Assembly (NCBI GenBank): GCA_964527565.1
Contig: CAZGOY010000008.1
Coordinates: forward strand, 1 to 64,000
DNA from: JAGXQV01 sp964527565
Lineage (GTDB): Bacteria > Pseudomonadota > Gammaproteobacteria > Burkholderiales > Sulfuricellaceae
Direction: 5' to 3'
Length of the DNA stretch: 64,000 nucleotides
The translations under genes were made by a program, and so were the position numbers. Shown one piece after another: positions 1 to 8,062 of this stretch. The notes under the pieces are model-generated. The model did not search any database and was not told where the DNA came from. It was given only the letters and a program-made list of their open reading frames with translations. Each line of letters starts with the position of its first letter. Positions within the stretch are counted from its first letter, which is position 1.

Positions 1-27
1 CCTTTCCTTAACCCCGGAACAGCGATG

Positions 28-858
28 CTATTCCGGCATACCTGAGTAGTTACAATCAGGAGAAGGAATCAGGATTTCCGCAGCGATTGCATTGCAAAAG
101 CGCTCAATCTGTTTTTCTTCATTTTGCAAACGCTCAATATATCGCTGGTCGAATTTGCTTAGTCCGTTAACGCTGAGCAACAAATGTGCAAGCTCATGGA
201 GCAAGCTAAAAATTTGTCTTGTTTTTGTTGTGCTGTTATTTAAATAAATAATCGGGAATTGGCTGTCAACAAGGCAAAATCCGGAAATATCCTTTTGTTT
301 GAATGACTCCTTGAAAATGAATACGCCATTGTCCTCTATCGCTTTCCTCCACTTTTTCAGCGCATGATCTTCATCTTTCCAGCGAACCTGTTCTTCGAGA
401 GCGATGCCCAAGTAGCCACGAACCGCTGCCGCTTGATCCGCGACTGAACGTGTTCGGGACAATGACAATTTTTGCCAAATGCAATGTTCGCTGGGGTTGC
501 GAGCGCCAAACAATTCCCGCAGTGAGAGCTGATATGCGTGGGCGCGTCGAAGGTGCAAGTGGGTATCAACAGCGAGCGTTAGCAAATCTTCCGTTGGCAA
601 AGTTCGGAATTCGCGCGCGGGACTTGCCTCTTCCGGGGGGGCGGGCAAAAAGAAAACCGCCAATGGTCGTTTGTAAATCAGATATGCCAGTTTTTCAAGC
701 TGAGGGTAACTTGGGAACGCATCACCCGCTTCCCAGGCTTCAATATCTTCAGCCGGTCGCTTCAAACGAAGAGCGACATCAGACACCGACAGCCCGATTG
801 ACTGTCTTGCCCAACGCATGACTTCTGGCCGCACTCCGGCGACGGGCTCATTTCTCAT
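28..858 (-). CDS. XRE helix-turn-helix / ImmA-IrrE zinc peptidase, short C-terminus
   Basis: A 276-residue protein with an N-terminal XRE-type helix-turn-helix (about residues 10-65) and a C-terminal ImmA/IrrE metallopeptidase domain. The zinc-binding HExxH motif is HELAH at residues 221-225. Characterised relatives act on DNA-binding repressors or antitoxins, relieving repression. Proteins with this HTH-peptidase layout are usually 350 residues or more; this one stops just after the AAEILIP segment that normally leads into further helices, so its C-terminus is probably lost. The ATG overlaps the stop of the upstream antitoxin gene by 4 bases, so the two are translationally coupled and form a toxin-antitoxin-peptidase operon with the gene at 1186-1518. 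Family assignment is firm; the in vivo target is unknown. Confidence 0.85.
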   Translation of the reverse strand: MRNEPVAGVRPEVMRWARQSIGLSVSDVALRLKRPAEDIEAWEAGDAFPSYPQLEKLAYLIYKRPLAVFFLPAPPEEASPAREFRTLPTEDLLTLAVDTHLHLRRAHAYQLSLRELFGARNPSEHCIWQKLSLSRTRSVADQAAAVRGYLGIALEEQVRWKDEDHALKKWRKAIEDNGVFIFKESFKQKDISGFCLVDSQFPIIYLNNSTTKTRQIFSLLHELAHLLLSVNGLSKFDQRYIERLQNEEKQIERFCNAIAAEILIPSPDCNYSGMPE

Positions 859-1169
859 TTTGCCGTAAACGCCGCCTGAATATCACGCGTTGTTGCGCCG
901 CTTGCGATGAGCGCGCGCACGATCAAATCCAGGGAAACCGAAGAATCGCCCGCTTCAATTTTTGCAATGCGGGACTGGCTTGATTTCATGCGTTGAGCCA
1001 GATCGATTTGCGAGAGTTTATGCTTGATGCGTGATTTTTTTACCGCGCTGATTAGCGAGCACTTGAGCGCAACGAGTTGGACCTCTTCATCGCTTAATTG
1101 CAGAAAATCCTCTGTACTGCCGACTTTCCAGCCATCGGCTTGGAGACGCTCCAATTTATCAGTCTTCAT
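855..1169 (-). CDS. XRE-family antitoxin
   Basis: A 104-residue protein whose middle and C-terminal part (about residues 40-95) is an XRE helix-turn-helix; the stretch HKLSQIDLAQRMKSSQSRIA is the typical HTH signature. The size, and the position directly after a RelE/HigB-like gene (16-base gap), mark it as the antitoxin of a HigBA-type module in which the toxin gene comes first. It would neutralise the toxin by binding and repress the operon, possibly at the 36-bp palindrome at 1593-1628. Its stop overlaps the start of the HTH-peptidase gene by 4 bases. The helical N-terminus of about 40 residues probably contacts the toxin (inference). Confidence 0.85.
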   Translation of the reverse strand: MKTDKLERLQADGWKVGSTEDFLQLSDEEVQLVALKCSLISAVKKSRIKHKLSQIDLAQRMKSSQSRIAKIEAGDSSVSLDLIVRALIASGATTRDIQAAFTAK

Positions 1170-1185
1170 GGCCTTTATCCTCCTG

Positions 1186-1518
1186 CTAAATTGATTTGTA
1201 GTGTTTCAGTCTCGCCTTGCAAATATCAACTACCGCCTGTGGCGTTCGGCTTGTGGTTTTGGCAAAAACCTCAAGAATCACGATGGCCACCGTATCAACG
1301 TAGTACACAATGCGCCAAGTGCGATTTTCGTCGGGGATTCTCAATTCATGACAACCGCGACCGATACCGGGCATTGGCCTTGAGTGTGGCAGCGATATAT
1401 TGACGCCCTCTTGCAGGCTTCGCATTAAAACACCCGCTTCAATCCTGGCCTCTGCGGAAAAAGGGGGCGTTTTGACTTCTCCATGCAGCCACACCAAGGG
1501 TTTGCGCCGCTTACTCAC
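1186..1518 (-). CDS. RelE/HigB-like toxin (phage Gp49-type)
   Basis: A 110-residue basic protein starting at a GTG. The core 'ELRIPDENRTWRIVYYVD' followed by 'IVILEVFAKTTSRTP' is the beta-hairpin and C-terminal pattern of the phage-derived Gp49/HigB-like RelE superfamily, whose members cleave mRNA, usually at the ribosome. First gene of the operon that continues with an XRE antitoxin and an HTH-ImmA peptidase. Toxin-before-antitoxin order is typical of HigBA. Activity is inferred from family membership. Confidence 0.8.
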   Translation of the reverse strand: MSKRRKPLVWLHGEVKTPPFSAEARIEAGVLMRSLQEGVNISLPHSRPMPGIGRGCHELRIPDENRTWRIVYYVDTVAIVILEVFAKTTSRTPQAVVDICKARLKHYKSI

Positions 1519-1592
1519 TGAATTGAGTGTATGTCGGAATTGACATATTTACAAGGCGCTGTGCTGATTTTGTCGCTGTTCAAGCCTGCCTG

Positions 1593-1628
1593 GATTTTAA
1601 TTATGGCGAATTCGCCATAATTAAAATC
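1593..1628. promoter_or_regulatory. Perfect 36-bp palindrome upstream of the toxin operon
   Basis: Half-site GATTTTAATTATGGCGAA is followed with no spacer by its exact reverse complement (18+18 bases). It lies 75 bases upstream of the toxin start, where an operator would be expected, and its AT-rich arms around a GGCGAATTCGCC core differ from neighbouring DNA. It could be the binding site of the XRE antitoxin or HTH-peptidase, or a dispersed palindromic repeat. The role is inferred; the symmetry is seen directly. Confidence 0.6.
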
Positions 1629-1794
1629 GGGGGTATAAACTGCCTCCTGGGCATTCGTTTGCCTGGATTCCCCAAAAGTCATGCCGCCGATAGCCGACTG
1701 TTGCTTATTGCTCATCTCTTGTTTCCTACCGCATTTCCCTGTTATCCATTGTATCCACCTGACAGGCTCATCGGGCGAGTCTCTGCATCAATTA

Positions 1795-4683
1795 TCAATC
1801 CAGCCGCCAGCGTAGCTGAAACAGCCGCTCCATCCGCGTTTTCTGGGCAAGCTTTCCCTCGATTTGTTCGATCAACCCCTCACGCTGCTTGTCCACTTGA
1901 TCCTGGGCGTCAAACAGCGACCGCCGCTTCTGGTTGCGCTGGGCTTCGAGGGCCTTGATCTGCTTCTGTCCGGCGAGTTTTTCCTCCAGCGTCAGGGCGG
2001 TGGTGGCGGCGCGGCGGGCATCTTTGATCTGGCGGTCGATTTCCTTGATTTCCCGTTCGAGCCCGACTTTAAGGTCATCGGCCCAGCCGTCGAGTTTGTC
2101 GGCCTCGGCTTCGAAGAAACGGGCGTTGCGCTCGGATACGTCGCGCTGGATGGCCGACTGGCGGCGCTGGGTGAGGGTATCTAGCGATTCTTTGAACCCA
2201 CCCTCACCCCAGCCCTCTCCCTGAGGGAGAGGGGGTGAAAAGCGGAGAGGGGAACTGGTGCCGGGTAGCGTTAGCAGGCGTGCCGCGACTTCTTCGTCCA
2301 GCGGCTGGCCGTCGTCGGTGGTTGCCGCAAAGATTAAGTGGTCTTCCGCCTGGTCGAGGGATTCAACGCTGAAAAGCGTGAGGGTGAGCCAGCCGGACTG
2401 GCCGATGAGTGGCTCCAGCGTCGTGATCTTGCCGTCATGTTGGCCGTAGTCGAAATGAATCTCCGCAGTTGGCAGGTCACGGCTTTTTGCATTTGCCACC
2501 AGTGCTTCGGCCAGCGGATGATTGAGCCGGTAGAGGTGTGCTTCACCGGTGCGACGCGGCAGTTCATACAGGCCCAGCGGGATGGCGGCGGCTTGCTGCG
2601 GGAAAGGATTTGCCGCCAGGCGAAACGAAGCATCCCCCAGGAATTCGGCTTGGCCACCCAGTTCATGCCGCGTGAGTTGCATGAGCAGGCGCTCGTAGCG
2701 GTTGAGGTACGCCTTGGAGGCTTCGTCGCGTACCTTGAGCTTTTCGCGCACTTCATCGTCGAAGTTTTCCAGCAATTGCTGGCGCGTGCGCGTCATGGAT
2801 TCGTTGATTTCCAGGCTCAGCTCAAGTTGTAGCTGGTTGAAGGCGCTCTGGATTTCATCCTGCTTACGGCAATTCTGGTAAATGGCGGCAATGCGTTTTT
2901 CGAAGTCCACCCCGGATTCGATGGCGCCCAGCACTTCGTCGCTGGCACCGAAAACGCCTTCGAAGAGCTGGAATTTTTCGGACAGCAGTTCGAAGACGCG
3001 CTGGTCGGCGGCGTTCTTGCGGTTGAGGAAGTTCACCACCACCACGTCATGCTTCTGGCCGTAGCGATGGCAGCGGCCAATGCGCTGCTCGATGCGTTGC
3101 GGGTTCCAGGGCAGGTCGTAATTCACCACCAGCGAGCAGAATTGCAGGTTGATGCCTTCGGCCCCGGCCTCGGTGGCGATCATGATGCGGCCTTCCTCGC
3201 GGAAGGTGTCCACCAGTGCCGAGCGCATGTCTGCGCTACGCGAACCGGTAACCCGGTCGCTGCCTTGGTGGCGTTCCAGCCACTGGCTGTAGATCAGCTT
3301 GGAGCCATCGTCGGTGTTGGAGCCATTGAACAGCACGATGCCTTCACGAAACGGGCTGTCCGCCAGCAGTCGCAACAAATAGCTCTGGGTGCGGCGCGAT
3401 TCGGTGAAGATGATGGCTTTCTCCGCACCGCCGAGTTCTTTTGCCTTGGCAAAGGCGATGCCCAGCGCCTTGAGCAGGGCTTTTCCCTTGGCATTGTGGT
3501 CGATGGAAGACGCAAGCGCGGCGAAGGCGTCGAGGTCGGCGATTTCCTGTTCAAGTGCCTGGCGGTCGGCTTCGGTGAGAAATTCTACCGGTTCGTCTTC
3601 GGCCCATTCCTCTGCGGTTTCGTCCAGCGCTTCGTAGTCCTGATCCAGTTCGTCTTCAAGGGACTCGGTCGGCTCATGCTTGCGCAGCTTGGCCTTGAGC
3701 CGGTTTGAAATCGAGGTCAGCGCGCCCGCGATGGCAAAGGTGCTGGATGCCAGCAACTTGCGCAAAACCAGGGTCATCAGACTGCGCTGCCCGGCGGGCA
3801 GGGCTTGCAGGTTATCCCGTTGCAGATATTCGGAAACGAGGTGATAGAGCTTGTCTTCGCTTTCCTCCGGGGTGAATTCCTCAACAATGGGCAGGCGTTT
3901 GGTGTAGGGGATGTACGCCGTGACCTGCCGCCGCAGGGTGCGGTGGCAAACGGGCTTCAGCCGCGCTTTGAGCGTCTTGAACACCTGCTCCTGATTCAGG
4001 TTGGCGAACTGTTCACGGAAGCTTTTCAGGTCGCCGAAGGCGTGTTCGTCGATGAAGCTCACCAGGCCGAACAATTCCAGCAGGGAATTCTGTAACGGTG
4101 TCGCGGTGAGCAGTAATTTGTGCTTGCCGACCAGCGCCAATTTGAGCGTATTGGCAATGACATTCGCCGGCTTGTAGACGTTGCGCAGCCGGTGCGCCTC
4201 GTCGATGACCACCAAGTCCCACGGCACGGCATGAACGTCGCCTGCCTTGCTCTTCGCGAACTGATAGGAGCAAATGACGATCTCTGGCGCCTCGAAGGGG
4301 CGCAACTGACCTTGCTTGATTGCGGTGTTGTAGGATTTGGCTTCGAGAATCCGGCAAGGCAGGAAAAACTTTTCGGCCATTTCCTGAAACCACTGCTTGC
4401 GCAGGTTGGACGGCGTAATTATCAGAATTCGCCGCTTGCGTTCCGCCCACTTTTGCGAAAGCACCAAGCCCGCCTCGATGGTCTTGCCCAGGCCCACTTC
4501 GTCCGCCAGCAGCGCCCCTTTGGAGAGCGGCGAGTTGAAGGCGAACAACGCCGCATCGACCTGATGCGGATTCAGGTCAACCTGCGCATCGACCAGCGCT
4601 CCGGCCAACTTCTCGACACTGTCAGACGGGCAGCGACGAGTCAGTTCGTGGGCGAAATATTTGGCGTGGTAGTCGGAGATCAC
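1795..4683 (-). CDS. SNF2/RapA-type DEAD/DEAH helicase, orphan of a defence or restriction locus
   Basis: A 962-residue SNF2-superfamily helicase with a GTG start. Walker A is within ADEVGLGKT (residues 60-68) and Walker B is DEAH (161-164); the helicase C domain carries the SNF2 motif VI as QRIGRCHRYGQ. The C-terminal third is long, charged and coiled-coil-like, as in RapA-like helicases found in restriction-type loci with a DNA methylase and a second helicase. Here no methylase or nuclease accompanies it. The 8 bases upstream separate it from the end of a 35-codon reading frame that may be the tail of a lost partner gene. Near residue 820 the frame contains a Pro/Gly-rich segment encoded by a dispersed palindromic repeat (2201-2238). 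Role in phage defence is an inference. Confidence 0.8.
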   Translation of the reverse strand: MISDYHAKYFAHELTRRCPSDSVEKLAGALVDAQVDLNPHQVDAALFAFNSPLSKGALLADEVGLGKTIEAGLVLSQKWAERKRRILIITPSNLRKQWFQEMAEKFFLPCRILEAKSYNTAIKQGQLRPFEAPEIVICSYQFAKSKAGDVHAVPWDLVVIDEAHRLRNVYKPANVIANTLKLALVGKHKLLLTATPLQNSLLELFGLVSFIDEHAFGDLKSFREQFANLNQEQVFKTLKARLKPVCHRTLRRQVTAYIPYTKRLPIVEEFTPEESEDKLYHLVSEYLQRDNLQALPAGQRSLMTLVLRKLLASSTFAIAGALTSISNRLKAKLRKHEPTESLEDELDQDYEALDETAEEWAEDEPVEFLTEADRQALEQEIADLDAFAALASSIDHNAKGKALLKALGIAFAKAKELGGAEKAIIFTESRRTQSYLLRLLADSPFREGIVLFNGSNTDDGSKLIYSQWLERHQGSDRVTGSRSADMRSALVDTFREEGRIMIATEAGAEGINLQFCSLVVNYDLPWNPQRIEQRIGRCHRYGQKHDVVVVNFLNRKNAADQRVFELLSEKFQLFEGVFGASDEVLGAIESGVDFEKRIAAIYQNCRKQDEIQSAFNQLQLELSLEINESMTRTRQQLLENFDDEVREKLKVRDEASKAYLNRYERLLMQLTRHELGGQAEFLGDASFRLAANPFPQQAAAIPLGLYELPRRTGEAHLYRLNHPLAEALVANAKSRDLPTAEIHFDYGQHDGKITTLEPLIGQSGWLTLTLFSVESLDQAEDHLIFAATTDDGQPLDEEVAARLLTLPGTSSPLRFSPPLPQGEGWGEGGFKESLDTLTQRRQSAIQRDVSERNARFFEAEADKLDGWADDLKVGLEREIKEIDRQIKDARRAATTALTLEEKLAGQKQIKALEAQRNQKRRSLFDAQDQVDKQREGLIEQIEGKLAQKTRMERLFQLRWRLD
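2201..2238. repeat. Dispersed CCCTCACCC/CTCTCCC palindromic element inside the helicase gene
   Basis: CCCTCTCCC (2213-2221) and GGGAGAGGG (2225-2233) form a hairpin with a TGA loop, preceded by CCCTCACCCC. This sequence resembles an intergenic repeat common in proteobacterial genomes. Here it keeps the helicase frame open and adds a short Pro/Gly-rich insert (about PLPQGEGWGEGG) to the protein. Confidence 0.65.
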
Positions 4684-4691
4684 AGGTTGAC

Positions 4692-4799
4692 CTATTTGCC
4701 GCTTGTAGCGGATTTCTGCCCATCAGCAGATTGGGCGCCCTGTTCTGGAATCGTCACGCCTGCCCGCCCGCAATAATCCAGAATCATCACTTCAATCAT
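4692..4799 (-). pseudogene. Possible C-terminal remnant of the gene once upstream of the helicase
   Basis: A 35-codon frame ending 8 bases before the helicase GTG. The translation begins MIEVMILDYCGRAGV and stays open a few codons further upstream (FSCRQVAN) before a stop next to the relA fragment. The tight spacing to the helicase and the abrupt change to relA sequence at about 4830 suggest the tail of an operon partner (for example a methylase or nuclease) cut by a rearrangement. It could instead be a small gene or chance. I do not recognise the family. Confidence 0.3.
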
Positions 4800-4832
4800 G
4801 TTGGCGACCTGTCTGCATGAAAATTAGCAGGC

Positions 4833-6318
4833 TTACCTGCGCCGCGCGCTGCTGACTCCCGGCACTTCGCGCACTTTCGCCAGCACCCGGTCGAGTTGCG
4901 CATGATCGCCAATCTGCACGGAAAAACGCATGGCCGCGTGCTGGCCCCGGCTCAGGGTGCTGGCAGCGACGACGTTGATTTTCTCGCGGGTGATCGCTTC
5001 GGAAATATCGCGTAGCAGACCTTGGCGTTCCGCTGCTTCGACTTCGATGTCCACTTCGTAGATTCCCGCCTTGGCACCCCATTCCGCCGCCAGCAGACGT
5101 TCGCGCCCGGCCTCGTCGAGGCGTTGCAGATTGGCGCAGTCACGCCGGTGGATTGCTACCCCGCGCCCGCGCGTGACAAAGCCAACGATGCCGTCGGGCG
5201 GAATCGGTTTGCAGCATTTGGCCATGACGGTCAACAGGTTGCCGACATCCGCCACCAGGATGCTGCTCGGCAGTTTTGCCGACACCTCGCGCCCCGGCTG
5301 CCATTCCGTTTCCTCGTTCCGGGTTTCTGCCGGTTCGCGCACGGCTGCCAGTACCTGGCGGGCGCTCAGGTCGCCGCGCCCGATGGCGGCAAGAAAGTCG
5401 TCGCTCTTGTCGAAAGCGAATTTCTGCGTGAATTTGTCCAGGTTGGGTAGCGTCACCCCCATGCGGTGCGCTTCCTTTTCCAGCGCTTCGCGCCCCTGGG
5501 TAAGGTTTTCCTGAAAGTGCCGGTACTTGAACCAGTGGCGGATCTTGGCCTTGACGCGCGCGCTCGTCACATAACCCTTGATATTCAGCCAATCGCGGCT
5601 CGGCCCGCCCTCGCGGGTGGTGAGAATTTCGACGCGCTGGCCGTTGGCGAGCGGCGTGGTCAGCGGCACGATGCTGCCATCGACCTTGGCGCCCCGGCAA
5701 CGGTGGCCGAGGTCGGTGTGCAGGTGATAGGCGAAGTCGATGGGCGTGGCGCCGAAGGGCAGCGCGATGACGCGCCCTTGCGGCGTCAGAACGTAGATGG
5801 TGTCCTGAAACAGGCCGGTCTTGAATTGTTCGAGAATTTCCCCGGCATCGCGCACATCGTCCTTCCATTCCAGAATTTGCCGCAACCAGGCAATTTTCTC
5901 CTCGAACTGCGCGTCGCCCTTGCCGCCCTCCTTGTAGCGCCAGTGCGCCGCCACGCCCAATTCGGCATGGTTGTGCATGTCGTGGGTGCGTATCTGCACT
6001 TCCAGTGCCTTGCCCTCCGGACCGATGACGGCGGTGTGCAGGGAGCGGTAGGCATTGCCCTTGGGGTGGGAAATGTAATCGTCGAATTCCTTGGGGATCG
6101 GCTGCCACAGATTGTGGACGATACCCAGAGCGGCGTAGCATTCGCCGATGGTACCGACCAGCACGCGTAGCGCCCCCCACCATCACCGCAATATCCTTGC
6201 CGAAATGCTTTTCCAGCTGTTCGTCGGCATCCGCCAGATAATCGGGAACCGCTTGCAGCACCGCCACCGCGCCCGCATCCAGCGGGATGTGGGCGCCGAT
6301 ACGGCGGACAGCTCCCAA
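4833..6318 (-). pseudogene. Broken, truncated relA copy
   Basis: The stretch 4833-6164 encodes the last 443 residues of a RelA-like (p)ppGpp synthetase: the end of the synthetase domain (EFDDYISHPKGNAY), TGS, the zinc-finger-like KCCKPIPPDG region, and ACT. Upstream, about 6170-6303, a diverged RelA N-terminal piece (IPLDAGAVAVLQAVPDYL) is readable in another frame; the switch falls at a run of six C (6171-6177 area). Some 170 residues between these parts are missing, including the GRPKHIYSIYKKM substrate-binding segment, so no working synthetase is expected. The C-terminus (PGVSSARRR) differs from the intact relA at 8895-11096 (HGVVGAKRKI), while the 1.3 kb between is essentially identical. 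The single-base shift could be a sequencing error, but the internal deletion would remain. Confidence 0.8.
4862..6167. repeat. 1.3-kb direct repeat, left copy (relA middle to 3' end)
   Basis: Matches 8927-10232 at a constant offset of 4065 bases. I see only two differences, both close to the right edge (near 6124 and 6130). Outside the block, both sides diverge abruptly although they still encode RelA-like peptides. Confidence 0.9.
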
Positions 6319-6646
6319 TATTTAACTTCAACACCTTGTATTTACTACTGTTTCCGCAAGTTATCAAGTCTAACATTTCACAATCTTGTTGGAACGGCAG
6401 ACCCCACACTTTCGCTTAGCTAGCACAAATAAAACCAAAAAGATACTATTAGTGCTGATAGTTACGCGCCTAAAAATTTCTGCTAGGGTGTTGGCAACAA
6501 CATGATTTGTTATGTGATTTTTGTGTTGTTATGCGGACAGAGTGCTTGGCGCATGACCCGGGCTAAAGGGGTTGTTTGGCTTTTATCTGGGGAAGAAATC
6601 TGCCCCCCATTAATTTTATTGAAAGACAACGTTAGGAGAGTTTGCG

Positions 6647-7957
6647 ATGCAAATATTAAAATATGAGCCGCACAGAAATCGTTTCCTATTAATTGCAGTT
6701 ATCCTGTTTATCTGCATCGGAAATGCCCTCGCTCAAGGTAGCCCTACCAAGAGCCCCGCACTCCCGCCAGGCGAATCAGAAAAAATCGACACTTACCTTC
6801 GAACATATCATTCGGGCGTAATCGTAACCAACACCGCAACAGACCGTTCTGGTCAGACCATAAGTTGTGTCGACATTCAACATCAGCCTGCACTAAACAA
6901 CCCTGCATTGAAAGGCCACAAAATTCAGATGGAGCCGTCCGATGCGCTCGTGGCGATCCTTAAGGCTCCGGTGAAAAAGGAGGTACCTTCGGAGCCGTCT
7001 ACTGGGTTCATGGCGATGCTTAGGGTTCCGGTGAAAAATGATGGCACTCTTATATGTCCAACGGGTAGCGTTGCAATGAGGCTGCCAACGCACGAACAGA
7101 TAGCGCGGGCGGGTTCTCTGGGAAAATTCTTATCGAAGTATCCAGATGGCTCCCCTGGGCGAGTTGGAATCGAGCGTAATGTTCTGGCCCCAGCCTTATC
7201 TGGTCACGAATATGCAGTCGCTTACCAGTGGGTGGGCAGTATTGCAGCTCAATCCACACTCAACGTATGGGATGCATATATTGGAACAGTGGGAGACATG
7301 ACCCTGAGTCAGCTGTGGATGGTAGGAGGGACTGGAACCGGAACACAAACGGTGGAGGTTGGCAGCAACGTGTACCCAGCCTTGTACGGCGACAATTATC
7401 CTCATATCTTTATCTATTACACTGCGGACAATTATCATAACACTGGTTGTTATAACTACTCGTGTAACGCATTTGTCCAAACTAGTAGCACTCTGTGGAT
7501 TGGAGGCGCGCTTATTTCAAGCAGCGTATCTGGCGGTACTCAACTTGAAGGAACGTTAGCATTCTATCGAGATCCGGCTACGGGCAATTGGTGGTTGTAT
7601 TATTTTGATGGGACAACTTACTATCAGATTGGCTATTATCCGGGAGCACTCTATGGGTCTGGTCAACTCTCTCAATATGCCCAACTGATTGAATATGGTG
7701 GCGAAATGTATTCCGGCCAAACTAGCCCACACTCTGCGACCGATATGGGAAGTGGTCAGTTTCCAAATGCAGGCTACGGCTATGCTGCGTACCAGAGAAA
7801 CCTGAAATATCTGGACACAAACTTCGCGTTACACGACTTTTTCGGTTCGACAATTACCACAAATCCCAATTGCTACGACATTGCATGGGGTACAAATCCG
7901 GCGTGGGGTACTTCCATTTATTTCGGAGGGCCGGGTTATAGCTCAATATGCCCATAG
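6647..7957 (+). CDS. Secreted neprosin-family (DUF239) putative glutamic peptidase
   Basis: A 436-residue protein with a signal peptide (hydrophobic residues 13-29, likely cut after NALA), preceded by a good GGAG ribosome site. The C-terminal domain (about 185-436) matches the neprosin family: SQLWMVGGTGTGTQTVEVGS, YPALYGDNYPHIFIYYTAD, the Cys-containing TGCYNYSCNAFVQTS, and GNWWLYYFDG. Plant neprosin is a prolyl endopeptidase using two glutamates. The likely counterparts are E237 (in QTVEVGS) and E353 (in YGGEMYSG); this assignment is inference. Residues 1-185 would be a propeptide. A 60-bp unit is tandemly duplicated within it (6931-6990 and 6991 onward). The gene and its neighbour are clearly AT-richer than flanking relA DNA, suggesting transfer. 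The substrate is unknown. Confidence 0.85.
   Translation: MQILKYEPHRNRFLLIAVILFICIGNALAQGSPTKSPALPPGESEKIDTYLRTYHSGVIVTNTATDRSGQTISCVDIQHQPALNNPALKGHKIQMEPSDALVAILKAPVKKEVPSEPSTGFMAMLRVPVKNDGTLICPTGSVAMRLPTHEQIARAGSLGKFLSKYPDGSPGRVGIERNVLAPALSGHEYAVAYQWVGSIAAQSTLNVWDAYIGTVGDMTLSQLWMVGGTGTGTQTVEVGSNVYPALYGDNYPHIFIYYTADNYHNTGCYNYSCNAFVQTSSTLWIGGALISSSVSGGTQLEGTLAFYRDPATGNWWLYYFDGTTYYQIGYYPGALYGSGQLSQYAQLIEYGGEMYSGQTSPHSATDMGSGQFPNAGYGYAAYQRNLKYLDTNFALHDFFGSTITTNPNCYDIAWGTNPAWGTSIYFGGPGYSSICP
6931..7041 (+). repeat. Tandem 60-bp duplication in the neprosin pro-region
   Basis: Two adjacent units, both starting GGAGCCGTC and ending in a 'CCGGTGAAAAA' segment, encode similar peptides (EPSDALVAILKAPVKK and EPSTGFMAMLRVPVKN). 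The copies have diverged at several positions, so the duplication is not very recent. Confidence 0.7.
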
Positions 7958-8062
7958 TTGATTGATGGAATCTGGCTGCGGCGCCTCGGGTGGCGTCGCG
8001 GCCAACTTTATTTGGATAAGATCGATTATTGGTCTTGAGCCAACTGTAATTGGGAGAGAGCA

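Noticed and set aside
1515..1715. 66-codon frame upstream of the HigB-like toxin
   Set aside because: It reads straight through the 36-bp palindrome, which gives similar peptides on both strands; this is a by-product of the repeat, and no ribosome site is seen.
6319..6646. Gene-free stretch of about 330 bases between the relA relic and the neprosin gene
   Set aside because: AT-rich, no convincing RNA gene, operator or ORF; only the neprosin ribosome site at the end is supported.
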